64,000 nt of DNA from JAGDZR01 sp049115695 (GTDB taxonomy: Bacteria; Bacteroidota; Bacteroidia; Cytophagales; Cyclobacteriaceae): positions 196,063 to 260,062 of the forward strand of contig JAGDZR010000005.1 in the NCBI GenBank assembly GCA_049115695.1, written 5' to 3'. Positions 50,889 to 59,424 of the stretch are shown piece by piece. The first letter of the stretch is position 1; each line of letters begins with the position of its first letter. Position numbers and translations under genes: made by a program. A model generated the notes under the pieces. The model saw only the letters and a program-made list of their open reading frames with translations. It was not told where the DNA came from and ran no database searches.

Positions 50889-51032
50889 ATGGATTTACTT
50901 AAAATAATTCTGCTCATTGTATTGGCATCCTTCATTTTAGGATTTGCATTTAGTGTCCTGTTCAAGGTAGGAATTTTACTACTGTTGGCACTTGGAGTAT
51001 TGTATTTGTTCAAAAAAGTATTCGCCGAGTAA
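50889..51032 (+). CDS. 47-residue membrane protein in the PspA operon
   Basis: An ATG at 50889 opens a 47-codon frame ending TAA at 51030-51032, which shares one base with the next start (TAATG). The product is almost wholly hydrophobic: MDLLKIILLIVLASFILG, then FSVLFKVGILLLLALGV and a basic end LFKKVFAE, giving two short membrane helices. The overlapping junction, the absence of a long gap otherwise and the strongly hydrophobic composition support it as a real gene. It could be a PspB/PspC-like membrane anchor or sensor for PspA, though it has no sequence resemblance that I can name. Confidence 0.7.
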   Translation: MDLLKIILLIVLASFILGFAFSVLFKVGILLLLALGVLYLFKKVFAE

Positions 51033-51574
51033 TGTTTGATTTTTTAAAAAAGAAAAAGGAAGAACCGGAATATGATGTAACCAATCTCAGTTTAAGAGAT
51101 TTGAACTTTGGCTTCCTTTTTGACTATGACATGAAGTCATGGGTGGTGAAAGAAGTGTATGAATACGATTGGGGAAGTAACAACTTTACCAAAGAGTTCA
51201 AAATTGATAGTGGAGATCAAGTAGCCTTTCTGCACATTGAAGATGATGATGAGTTGGTGATTCAATTTACCAATTCAATCAAACTGAGGAAGATTGATGA
51301 GGATGTAGCCGAGGAAATTGAAAAGAATGAAAAGCCTCCTAAGACATTGCATCACGATGGAGAGACTTACTACCTGGAAGGAGATTCGGCTGGATATTTT
51401 CGGGATTTGACTAAAAAAACTGAAGATTGGGAGGAATTGATCGCATGGGAATACTATAATGATGATGAGGATAAAGTGCTATCAATTACACAGTGGGACG
51501 AATTTAACATTGAGGCTGGAGCTGGTATTGTTTTAAAGGAGTTTCAGTTTTCAAATATTATCCCGGGACAATAA
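51032..51574 (+). CDS. DUF4178-domain protein
   Basis: A 180-residue acidic soluble protein with the DUF4178 pattern: NLSLRDLNFGFLFDYDMKSWVVKEVYEYDWG, then WEELIAWEYYNDDEDKVLSITQWDE. DUF4178 proteins are found next to PspA, DUF350 and spermidine synthase-like genes in many bacteria, and are comparable in position to YjfK. It probably acts with the membrane components of this operon. It overlaps the 47-residue gene by one base and is followed nine bases later by a lipoprotein gene. Confidence 0.85.
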   Translation: MFDFLKKKKEEPEYDVTNLSLRDLNFGFLFDYDMKSWVVKEVYEYDWGSNNFTKEFKIDSGDQVAFLHIEDDDELVIQFTNSIKLRKIDEDVAEEIEKNEKPPKTLHHDGETYYLEGDSAGYFRDLTKKTEDWEELIAWEYYNDDEDKVLSITQWDEFNIEAGAGIVLKEFQFSNIIPGQ

Positions 51575-51583
51575 CTTTACACT

Positions 51584-52327
51584 ATGAAATTACTCGCGAG
51601 ATCACTTCCAGTATTCTTAATCGGCTTAATACTATTTACCTCATGTGGAGGAGGAAATAGGTATGAAAAGAGTCCTTTGGATGTAATAGTCAGGGATATC
51701 CCCAGAGAAGTGCCTATGACGGTTATCCTCCATGATATGGATGCGCAAGGCAACTTTGCTCAGACTTATTACCATCAATATCAGATCATCAAGGAGGAAA
51801 ATGGGGATGTTAAGGAGGAGGTGACGGATTGGTTCGAGGTAAGTGAGCGAGAGTTTAATGCTCATATCAATGACATGGGTATGGAAATTGCTGCAAGAGA
51901 TACCACAGGAAATCTCACTAAGACTGTGGCACCTCCGGGATACAGCAACTATGTAGGCAATACAAAATATGGTAGCTGGCAAACGCATAGCAACGGATCA
52001 AGTTTTTGGGCCTTTTATGGTCAATATGCCTTTATGTCTTCGATGTTCAGAATGGCAACTTATCCAGCATATTACGGACATTACAATAATTGGAGGGGGA
52101 GCTATTATGGAACTGGAAGATCCTATTACGGCCCAACAACCGGAGGAAGAAGCTATTATGGAACCAATAGTGCTTACAATTCCTCGAGATCAACAAACTG
52201 GAATTCAAAACCTTCTTCTTTTAGGAATAAAGTAGCAAGTCGTACCGCCAGGTCGTCATCCAGAACAGGAACTTCGGCCTTTAAAAGTAGCAGTTCTAGA
52301 TCCAGAGGGGGTAGCTTTGGTAAATAA
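51584..52327 (+). CDS. Lipoprotein with Ser/Gly/Tyr-rich C-terminus, PspA operon
   Basis: A 247-residue lipoprotein; the lipobox is LFTSC and the mature end begins GGGNRYEKS. About residues 30-110 look folded (SPLDVIVRDIPREVPMTVILHD and so on). From about 155 on it is low-complexity: repeats of SYYGT/RSYYG and then SRSRGGSFGK. A similar architecture (folded lipoprotein part, Ser/Gly-rich tail) is seen in DUF1190 proteins such as YjfM, which occupies the same place in the E. coli yjfIJKLMC operon; the similarity is in style, not proven homology. Function unknown. Confidence 0.8.
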   Translation: MKLLARSLPVFLIGLILFTSCGGGNRYEKSPLDVIVRDIPREVPMTVILHDMDAQGNFAQTYYHQYQIIKEENGDVKEEVTDWFEVSEREFNAHINDMGMEIAARDTTGNLTKTVAPPGYSNYVGNTKYGSWQTHSNGSSFWAFYGQYAFMSSMFRMATYPAYYGHYNNWRGSYYGTGRSYYGPTTGGRSYYGTNSAYNSSRSTNWNSKPSSFRNKVASRTARSSSRTGTSAFKSSSSRSRGGSFGK

Positions 52328-52354
52328 ATCTCAACCGCAAAACACTCATCTGAA

Positions 52355-53218
52355 ATGATCACAATATTCGACGGCATCCTTACCTCGCTGATTTATCTCG
52401 CAGCGAGTTTTGTTTTATTTCTCATTGGCAAGTTTGCTTACCAGATTTTCAATCCTAAAGTGAAAGTTGCCTATGAGCTGGTTGAAAACGATAATCTGGC
52501 CTTTTCATTTGCACATGTTGGTTACTTTATAGGCCTTTTGCTCTCGATAGGAAGTGCCGTTTTGGGAGAATCTTATGGTCTTGTCGAGGATCTGATCGGC
52601 ATTGGTATTTATGGCTTCATGTCTATTATCCTATTGAACCTGGGGTTAATGATCAATAACAAGTTGATTCTTTCAAAGTTTGATATCAAGAAGGAAATCA
52701 TTGACGAAAAGAATGTGGGAACGGGTATTGCAGAAGGCGCCAATGCCATTGCTACCGGACTCATAGTATTAGGGGCCATTCATGGTGAAGGATATGGAGT
52801 TGGGGGACCAATTGTAACAGGGGTTCTATACTGGCTATTGGGACAGTTGATACTCTACGTTACCACTTTGGTGTATAATCTCATTACCCCATATGACATT
52901 CATGAGCATATTGAGAAAGGAAATATCGCAGTAGGGGTTGGCTATGCAGGTGCCATCATTGCGATAGCGAACCTGATACGATTTGCGCTCATGCATGATT
53001 TTGAAAGTTGGATTGTCACCTTGGAAGGAGTCGTTTTTGATGTATTGATCGGTCTCGTTTTCTTGCCAATTGCCAGACTTCTTACCGATAAGATTTTATT
53101 ACCAGGCCAAAAGCTAACTGACGAAATCGTCAATCAGGAAAACCCGAATGTAGGCGCTGCGGTCGTCGAGGCATTTGCTTACATAGGTGGCTCAATGCTG
53201 ATTGTTTGGGCGCTGTAA
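52355..53218 (+). CDS. Double DUF350 membrane protein
   Basis: A 287-residue membrane protein with two tandem DUF350 units. Unit one (about residues 5-135) holds NPKVKVAYELVENDNLAFSF and GESYGLVEDLIGIG; unit two (about 138-287) starts after AIATGLIVLGAIHGEG and holds a matching YDIHEHIEKGNIAVGV. Each has about four membrane helices, so eight in all. It corresponds to YjfL, which has a single-unit type fold. DUF350 proteins consistently accompany PspA and amine-ligating enzymes; transport or membrane-remodelling roles have been proposed. Confidence 0.88.
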   Translation: MITIFDGILTSLIYLAASFVLFLIGKFAYQIFNPKVKVAYELVENDNLAFSFAHVGYFIGLLLSIGSAVLGESYGLVEDLIGIGIYGFMSIILLNLGLMINNKLILSKFDIKKEIIDEKNVGTGIAEGANAIATGLIVLGAIHGEGYGVGGPIVTGVLYWLLGQLILYVTTLVYNLITPYDIHEHIEKGNIAVGVGYAGAIIAIANLIRFALMHDFESWIVTLEGVVFDVLIGLVFLPIARLLTDKILLPGQKLTDEIVNQENPNVGAAVVEAFAYIGGSMLIVWAL

Positions 53219-53224
53219 TTTGAT

Positions 53225-54757
53225 GTGAAGAAAACCTCTACGCTTCTCAAAGTTGCTCTATTCGCAACAGGACTTGCGGGTATTGTGTCAGAGTACACGC
53301 TTTCTACCCTTGCTACCTATTTCTTAGGTGATTCAGTTTTCCAGTGGACGATGATCGTGTCGATCATGCTGTTTTCCATGGGATTGGGAAGCAGATTGAG
53401 TAAGCGCATTGATTCAAATCTGTTGGAGCGATTTGTGCTGATTGAGTTTGCGCTATCCGTGGTTGCCTCGAATGTCACGGTGATTGTTTATACCTTCTTT
53501 GCTTTTTACGGCAATACGCTATTTATCATTTACTCTTTAAGCATCTTGATCGGTCTGCTGATCGGAATGGAGATTCCACTTGTAATCCGACTAAATGATC
53601 AATTTGAATCACTCAAAGTCAATATTTCGTCTGCCTTGGAAAATGATTATTACGGAAGTTTGGCAGGTGGGGTCTTTTTTGCATTTGTCGGGCTGCCCAT
53701 TCTCGGATTGACTTATACACCACTGATTTTGGGCGTGATCAATTTTATGGTTGCGATCGTTTTTATTGGTGTGATCTGGAGGGAAATCAAGGAACGAAGA
53801 AGCTGGTTAATTGCCTACGGAGTGATGGTATTGGTGATCCTCAGTTTGACAGGCATATTTTCCAATGATATTGTGGAGTGGGGAGATCGCATACGATTCA
53901 AGGATCCGGTAGTATATAGCGAGCAGAGCCGATACCAGAAAATAGTCCTGACTTATTCTCAGGGGGACTATTGGCTGTTTTTGAATGGCCATCAACAGCT
54001 CAGTACTTTCGACGAAGCTTTATACCATGAGCCATTGGTTCATCCGGTGATGCATTTACATAAAAACCCTAAATCAGTTTTGGTGTTGGGTGGTGGAGAT
54101 GGAGCGGCAGTTCGCGAGCTACTTAAATATCCGAACGTTAAAAAAATAACATTGGTCGACTTAGACCCTGCAATAACAGAGTTGGCAAAGACACACCCGG
54201 TCCTCACTTCAATCAATCAAGGATCATTGTCACATCCGAAAGTAGAGGTGATTAACCAGGATGGATTTACTTTTTTGGATGAAACAACGGAAAGGTATGA
54301 TGTGATCATAGCAGACTTTCCGGATCCAAGGACAGTCGACCTGGGACGCTTATACAGTCGAGAGTTTTATTGGTTGTGCAATAAAGCATTGAGCGAGAAG
54401 GGTATGTTGGTTACTCAGGCTGGAAGTCCTTATTATGCGGAAGCAGCATTTCATTGCATTCAGAAGTCCATTGAAGCAGCAGGGTTTAAGTCTGTCCCCT
54501 TACATAATCAGGTGTTGACACTGGGCGAATGGGGCTGGGTGATTGGTGCTAAGGATCAAAGAAGGGATTACAAAGAGGAACTTAGTGAAACTGAACTGGT
54601 GATCGCAACTCAGTGGTTGACAGATGAGGTATTGGTCAGCCTGGTTTCTTTTGGGAAACAAGTATTGAAGACAACATTAGCTGATGTGAAGGTGAATAAA
54701 CTGCATGATCCGGTACTTTATAAGTATTACTTAGGAGGGAAATGGGATGTTTATTGA
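53225..54757 (+). CDS. Membrane spermidine synthase-like protein
   Basis: A 510-residue protein with about seven N-terminal membrane helices (residues 10-215) and a cytoplasmic polyamine aminopropyltransferase-like domain at about 230-460: LVLGGGDGAAVREL near 285, VDLDPAITELA, and ADFPDPR near 361. A GTG at 53225 is the start. These membrane forms lack evidence of making free spermidine; in this operon they may modify a lipid or a membrane protein with an aminopropyl group. It takes the last position that an ATP-grasp amide ligase (YjfC) holds in E. coli. Confidence 0.9.
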   Translation: MKKTSTLLKVALFATGLAGIVSEYTLSTLATYFLGDSVFQWTMIVSIMLFSMGLGSRLSKRIDSNLLERFVLIEFALSVVASNVTVIVYTFFAFYGNTLFIIYSLSILIGLLIGMEIPLVIRLNDQFESLKVNISSALENDYYGSLAGGVFFAFVGLPILGLTYTPLILGVINFMVAIVFIGVIWREIKERRSWLIAYGVMVLVILSLTGIFSNDIVEWGDRIRFKDPVVYSEQSRYQKIVLTYSQGDYWLFLNGHQQLSTFDEALYHEPLVHPVMHLHKNPKSVLVLGGGDGAAVRELLKYPNVKKITLVDLDPAITELAKTHPVLTSINQGSLSHPKVEVINQDGFTFLDETTERYDVIIADFPDPRTVDLGRLYSREFYWLCNKALSEKGMLVTQAGSPYYAEAAFHCIQKSIEAAGFKSVPLHNQVLTLGEWGWVIGAKDQRRDYKEELSETELVIATQWLTDEVLVSLVSFGKQVLKTTLADVKVNKLHDPVLYKYYLGGKWDVY

Positions 54758-54761
54758 GGGT

Positions 54762-54787
54762 GGTTGATTTTTTTCAAAAAAATAACC
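54762..54787 (+). terminator. AT-rich hairpin after the spermidine synthase-like gene
   Basis: GGTT-bulge-ATTTTTTT pairs with AAAAAAAT-AACC. It is AT-rich with a minimal loop, so termination is uncertain. Confidence 0.35.
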
Positions 54788-54792
54788 AGAAT

Positions 54793-54807
54793 TGCATCAT
54801 TATTGCA
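54793..54807. promoter_or_regulatory. Weak copy of the Zur/Fur-type box
   Basis: TGCATCATTATTGCA shares the TGCA ends and the 7-1-7 spacing with the boxes at 2370 and 5220, but two half-site positions do not pair. It lies just upstream of the PAP2-like gene. An overlapping TTGCATTGCAA is a separate perfect 5-1-5 repeat. Confidence 0.25.
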
Positions 54808-54820
54808 TTGCAAATCAGGG

Positions 54821-56971
54821 ATGAAGACAAGACTATTGGTACTAGCGGTTTTGCTAAGTTTTAGCGCACTTGGCCAATCAACGCACTCCATCGCACGACA
54901 ATGGAATGAAGTGTTGCTTGAGGCGATTCGCAATGATTACGCCCGACCTACAGTCCATGCGCGGAATTTATTTCATACTTCGGCTATGATGTATGATTGT
55001 TGGGCAATGTTTGAGGCTGATGCAGGTCCTTACTTCCTTGGAAGAGAACTAGGAGGAGTTAGGTTTCCAGAATTCAGCTTTGACACTGTGACCAATATAG
55101 ATGATGCGCGAAAGGAGGTGCTAAGCTACGCGATGTATTCCCTACTTAGACATAGGTTTGAAACCTCTCCTGGTTATAATATAATGCTCGATCATGCAAA
55201 GGACCTCATGAAGTCAAATGATTATTTGGTGACAAAGGTTGGCACGGATTATCAGAACGGGGGATGGGCTGAATTGGGGAATTATCTGGCGAATTTGGTG
55301 ATAGCGTATGGTTTCAATGATTATTCAAATGAGGAGCATGGATATGTCAATCAACACTATGAGCCGGTAAATGAACCCTTGCGACCTCAGTTATCAGGGA
55401 ATCCTGAAATTGAGGATTTGGATCGGTGGCAACCTTTGCTGCTGAATGAGTTTGTTGATCAAAGTGGTCAGCTTTTCCAAGATATGCCAGAGTTTTTGAG
55501 TCCGGAGTGGGGCAGAGTGCTGCCATTTGCGCTCGGGAGAAAGGACCTGACATTTTATCCAGATGGTCCCTATACCTATTGGGTATATCATGATCCCGGA
55601 CCACCACCTGCCTTTGGCTCTGAAGCTTACAATTGGGGGTTTTCAATGGTAGGAATTTGGTCTGGTCATTTGGATCCCTCAGACCAGGTAATGTGGGATA
55701 TCTCTCCGGCAAGCCAGGGCAATCTGGGAGAGCTGCCCACTAGATTTGAAGACTATCCTGACTACTACAAATATCTTGTAGGTGGTGATCGAGGAACTGG
55801 TTATGAGGTAAATCCAAAAACAGAAAAGCCATATACTCCTCAATGGGTTCCAAGGGGTGATTATACACGCACTTTAGCAGAATTCTGGGCCGATGGACCT
55901 GATTCTGAAACGCCACCAGGTCATTGGTTTACCATTCTCAATTATGTAAATGATCATCCATTACTTGAAAAAAAGCTGTTTGGGAAAGGTGAGGTAGTTT
56001 CTGATCTGGAGTGGGATGTGAAAAACTATCTGGCGCTAGGAGGGGCGATGCATGATGCTGCAATAGCGGCCTGGGGGGTTAAAGGATATTATGACTACAT
56101 CAGACCTATTTCTGCTCTAAGGTATTTGGCAGGACTGGGGCAGGGCTCCAATGATGGGGATATCCGATTCAATGAAAATGGATTACCCTTGATTGAGGGG
56201 TCCATAGAACTTGTCAGAAACCGAGAAGACCCTCTCTCAGGACAGAGTGGTGAGCACATTGGAAAAATAAAAATCAAATGTTGGAAAGGGCCTGATTATG
56301 TAAGGAACCCTGAGCTCGATTATGCTGGAGTGGATTGGATTTTGGCTGAAAACTGGTGGCCATATCAGCGGCCAACTTTCGTAACGCCACCTTTTGCGGG
56401 CTATGTCTCCGGACACTCGACTTTTTCCCGGGCGGCAGCAGTTGTATTACATGCCATGACGGGTGATGCCTTTTTTCCAGGAGGAATGGCCAGTTTTGAA
56501 ATGAAGAAAAATGAGTTTTTGGTATTCGAGGAGGGACCGAGTCAGGATATTGTTTTTCAATGGGCAACCTACTACGATGCTTCGGATCAGTGTAGTCTTT
56601 CAAGAATTTGGGGTGGGATACATCCACCCGCAGATGACATGCCAGGGAGAATCATTGGTCAGCGGGTAGGTGAAGATGCTGTAAACTTTGTGAAGAAAAT
56701 ATTTGCGGATGACCTGGTGGTAACGGGTGTCATTAATCCTGACTTAAGTGTGTATCCCAATCCTGTTTCTGATAATTTATTACGTATCGATTTGAATCGT
56801 GAGACATCTGGTCATCTGATTATCATTGATACGGAGGGACGACAGGTGTATTATCAGAAAATTCAAAGAAAGCGTCAGATAACTATTGTAGACCTGAACC
56901 TTCCAACGGGCATTTACATCGGTAAAATCATTGGAGGTGAGACTCGTACATTCAAGTTCATCAAGAAGTAA
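54821..56971 (+). CDS. Secreted PAP2/vanadium-haloperoxidase-like protein with T9SS sorting domain
   Basis: A 716-residue secreted enzyme. The ATG at 54821 begins a signal peptide ending near FSALGQ. The vanadate/phosphate site is complete: K421x6RP (KGYYDYIRP), SGH at Ser530-His532 (YVSGHSTFS) and SRx5HxxxD at Ser594 to Asp605 (SRIWGGIHPPAD). Haloperoxidases and acid phosphatases share this site, so which reaction it catalyses cannot be told. The last 75 residues are a T9SS type A sorting domain (VYPNPVSDNLL and GIYIGKIIGG), so it is exported to the cell surface. It follows the PspA operon but is not part of it. Confidence 0.9.
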   Translation: MKTRLLVLAVLLSFSALGQSTHSIARQWNEVLLEAIRNDYARPTVHARNLFHTSAMMYDCWAMFEADAGPYFLGRELGGVRFPEFSFDTVTNIDDARKEVLSYAMYSLLRHRFETSPGYNIMLDHAKDLMKSNDYLVTKVGTDYQNGGWAELGNYLANLVIAYGFNDYSNEEHGYVNQHYEPVNEPLRPQLSGNPEIEDLDRWQPLLLNEFVDQSGQLFQDMPEFLSPEWGRVLPFALGRKDLTFYPDGPYTYWVYHDPGPPPAFGSEAYNWGFSMVGIWSGHLDPSDQVMWDISPASQGNLGELPTRFEDYPDYYKYLVGGDRGTGYEVNPKTEKPYTPQWVPRGDYTRTLAEFWADGPDSETPPGHWFTILNYVNDHPLLEKKLFGKGEVVSDLEWDVKNYLALGGAMHDAAIAAWGVKGYYDYIRPISALRYLAGLGQGSNDGDIRFNENGLPLIEGSIELVRNREDPLSGQSGEHIGKIKIKCWKGPDYVRNPELDYAGVDWILAENWWPYQRPTFVTPPFAGYVSGHSTFSRAAAVVLHAMTGDAFFPGGMASFEMKKNEFLVFEEGPSQDIVFQWATYYDASDQCSLSRIWGGIHPPADDMPGRIIGQRVGEDAVNFVKKIFADDLVVTGVINPDLSVYPNPVSDNLLRIDLNRETSGHLIIIDTEGRQVYYQKIQRKRQITIVDLNLPTGIYIGKIIGGETRTFKFIKK

Positions 56972-56995
56972 TCTTTCAGTACTGGTGCAAAATGT

Positions 56996-57601
56996 TTACT
57001 GATTAATGATTGTTCGAAAGGTGAGGTTGACCCTGGGTGAGGTAATTTTTTTAGTTGGGGGTAGACGATGCATCCAGTGAGTTTGCGTAGTACCTCTCAT
57101 TACCAGTAAACTACCATGAGCCAGCACCAGAGACACAGTTTGCTTGGTGCTTTTATGCTTAAAAGCAAATTTTCGCTCTGCTCCAAAACTTAAGGAAGCA
57201 ATGGCACCATTAGGTTTTAAGTCTGTTTCCCCGTCGCTGTGCCAGGCCATTCCTTCAGCTCCATCATGATACAGATTAAGCAAACATGAATTGTAGGTTT
57301 CATTTGTCCTTTGCTCGCACAGAGATTTGAGATCGGTCAAAATGGGCGTCCACGGAAGAGCAAGTTTAGTGTTGTTGCTATAGGTATAGTGAAATGGTTT
57401 GTCTGCATACCAAGCTACTTTACGCTTGGTTATATATTCCTTTCCGAAATAGGTAGCTCGATCGGATTGCCAGGCGATTGTGTCCAACAGTTGATTGAAA
57501 TAGCTGGTAGATTTTGATTTATCGATCACAGGTCCGTAATAGTTTACTTCACCATCAAATGGCAAGAGATTGCGCTCACTATTATGCTGAAACAATTCCA
57601 T
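56996..57601 (-). CDS. alkB: AlkB-type 2OG-Fe(II) DNA repair dioxygenase
   Basis: A 201-residue dioxygenase that oxidatively removes alkyl groups from DNA or RNA bases. From the ATG at 57601, iron ligands are His121, Asp123 (WHSDGE) and His178 (THWMHRLP); the 2-oxoglutarate-binding Args are Arg190 and Arg196 (RVNLTFR). The NYYGPV and WYADKPF loops match the AlkB2/3-like subfamily. The upstream in-frame extension overlaps the Ada gene and has no signal or homology. It starts two bases after the Ada stop, giving an alkylation-repair operon. Confidence 0.92.
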   Translation of the reverse strand: MELFQHNSERNLLPFDGEVNYYGPVIDKSKSTSYFNQLLDTIAWQSDRATYFGKEYITKRKVAWYADKPFHYTYSNNTKLALPWTPILTDLKSLCEQRTNETYNSCLLNLYHDGAEGMAWHSDGETDLKPNGAIASLSFGAERKFAFKHKSTKQTVSLVLAHGSLLVMRGTTQTHWMHRLPPTKKITSPRVNLTFRTIINQ

Positions 57602-57603
57602 GC

Positions 57604-58443
57604 TTAATAAACTTTTGCAGATTCCCATGCGATCATGGCAGACTTTCTCGTTGGACCCCACATGTAACCTCCCAATGCACCTGATTGTTGAATTACCCGA
57701 TGACATGGGATCAGAAATGCAATGGGGTTGTTGCCAATAGCAGTGCCAACAGCTCGCGAAGCATTTGGTTGATCTATTTTTTCCGCAATGTGTTTATAGG
57801 TAGTGAGTTGACCGGTTGGGATAGAGAGCAAGGCTTCCCAGATTTTCAGTTGAAATGGAGTTCCCTTTAGGTGTAATTTGACCATTAGTTTGTTGTCATC
57901 GTATTCTTGAAAGAAATTCATAGCGACTTCATGAAAACCGTTTCCCGCTTGTTGAAATGATGCTTTCGGAAATTGTCGCATTAGTCGATCTAATCCATTA
58001 TCACTTTCTTCGACGAACATGAGGTGACAAATACCTTTGTCTGTAGATGCCACAAGTACCTGCCCAAATTGGGTGGGGAAGTAACTATATGCGATGTGCA
58101 ATCCCATACCACCTTGCTTGTAGGTAGCGGGAGTCATAGCTTCAATTGTCACGAAGAGATCATGCAGTCGTCCACTTCCGGATAAGCCTGTTTCGAATAC
58201 TGTTTGTTGTATTGAAGGAGTATTGTGCTTTAATAAAAGTTTGGCATGCTGCAGGGTAATGTACTGTAGATATTTCTTAGGGCTCACTCCCGCCCATTCT
58301 GTAAATAGTCGTTGGAAATGAAATGGACTCAGATGGACATGTTGAGCGATTTCATCTAATGAGGGCTGTGAGCGACCATGTTGATTGATAAATCGAATGG
58401 CTTGCTCGATACGGTCATAATCCAACTCTTGTTGACTGCTCAT
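57604..58443 (-). CDS. ada: Ada-like fusion: AraC HTH plus O6-methylguanine-DNA methyltransferase
   Basis: A 279-residue two-domain protein. Residues 1-105 are an AraC-type HTH pair (PSLDEIAQHVHLSPFHFQRLF). Residues 115-279 are the O6-alkylguanine methyltransferase with the acceptor Cys247 (IPCHRVIQ) and the DNA-binding RAVGTAIGNNP. The N-terminal zinc-containing AdaA domain that accepts methylphosphotriesters is absent, so the classic switch to an activator by that route is missing. It probably still represses or activates the pair with alkB. Confidence 0.9.
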   Translation of the reverse strand: MSSQQELDYDRIEQAIRFINQHGRSQPSLDEIAQHVHLSPFHFQRLFTEWAGVSPKKYLQYITLQHAKLLLKHNTPSIQQTVFETGLSGSGRLHDLFVTIEAMTPATYKQGGMGLHIAYSYFPTQFGQVLVASTDKGICHLMFVEESDNGLDRLMRQFPKASFQQAGNGFHEVAMNFFQEYDDNKLMVKLHLKGTPFQLKIWEALLSIPTGQLTTYKHIAEKIDQPNASRAVGTAIGNNPIAFLIPCHRVIQQSGALGGYMWGPTRKSAMIAWESAKVY

Positions 58444-58551
58444 TTTGTATCAAAATTCATGCTTGCGTAAAAGTAGTACCGTTGATCAAGGTCTGCTACC
58501 CAGTTCTTGCTGAGTTTACCTATCATTATCCTCTGACAAAAGTATTGTAAC

Positions 58552-59424
58552 ATGAAGAAGTGGTTGAAGGTCCTGCTGTGGTCGTTTTTTGGCTTGATTG
58601 TTCTGATCGGTTTTATGATGGGGATTTTCATTTACAAAGTACAATATGGCCTTCCCTTCTATGATAGTAAGCCACCCACTCTTTCTTTAAATCAGGCGGA
58701 CTTTAATGTGCTCGTGTTTTCGAAAACCAATGGATTTCGCCACGCAGAAGCTATCGAGCAATCCAAAATTACATTCGAAAAAATGGGGGTGGATAATGAC
58801 TGGAATGTCGTGATATCAGACAATGGAGCCATTTTCAATGATGAGCAATTATCCTATATGGATGTTGTGATTTGGAACAATACGACAGGTCGGAATCTGA
58901 CAGATGATCAACGCTTAAGCTTTAGAAGGTACATGGAAAGCGGAGGAGGTTATATAGGAACCCATGGGTCAGGAGATTTTTCACATCATTGGCCTTGGTA
59001 CGAACAAACTTTGATTGGCGCGAATTTTACTCACCATACCATGAATCCTCAATTCCAGACAGCCACCATGCAAAGAGCATGTGATTCAACTTTTTATGGA
59101 TGTGATGATCTCACAAGTACATGGATCAGGGAAGAAGAATGGTACGTGTTTAGCAATAATCCACGAGAGAATGGAGCGAACGTCATTTATACAGTTGATG
59201 AGAATACCTTTGATCCAAATGGGAATGTTCGATTCTTACTAACCGATAAAGATTTTGGAATGGGTGATGACCATCCAATTGTCTGGTACAATTGTTTGGA
59301 TGGAGGCGGGAAATCATTTTATTCAGCGCTGGGTCATTCGGGTGCAGCGTTCGAAGAACCCAACCACTTATTGTTATTGAAAAATGCAATCAAATGGGTC
59401 GGGAGCGGCGAACCTTGTCAGTAA
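58552..59424 (+). CDS. ThuA-like domain protein, membrane-anchored
   Basis: A 290-residue protein with an N-terminal membrane anchor (VLLWSFFGLIVLIGFMMGIFI) and a ThuA-like (class I glutamine-amidotransferase fold) domain: FNVLVFSKTNGFRHAEAIEQ, MDVVIWNNTTGRNLTDDQR, MESGGGYIGTHGSGDFSH and HPIVWYN. ThuA proteins are linked to sugar catabolism; the amidotransferase Cys is not retained. A keto-disaccharide or glycan-linked role outside the inner membrane is likely but unproven. It stands alone, convergent with the next gene with no gap. Confidence 0.9.
   Translation: MKKWLKVLLWSFFGLIVLIGFMMGIFIYKVQYGLPFYDSKPPTLSLNQADFNVLVFSKTNGFRHAEAIEQSKITFEKMGVDNDWNVVISDNGAIFNDEQLSYMDVVIWNNTTGRNLTDDQRLSFRRYMESGGGYIGTHGSGDFSHHWPWYEQTLIGANFTHHTMNPQFQTATMQRACDSTFYGCDDLTSTWIREEEWYVFSNNPRENGANVIYTVDENTFDPNGNVRFLLTDKDFGMGDDHPIVWYNCLDGGGKSFYSALGHSGAAFEEPNHLLLLKNAIKWVGSGEPCQ

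Noticed and set aside
55347..55712. 121-codon open frame on the minus strand
   Set aside because: Antisense to the PAP2-like gene inside well-conserved coding sequence.
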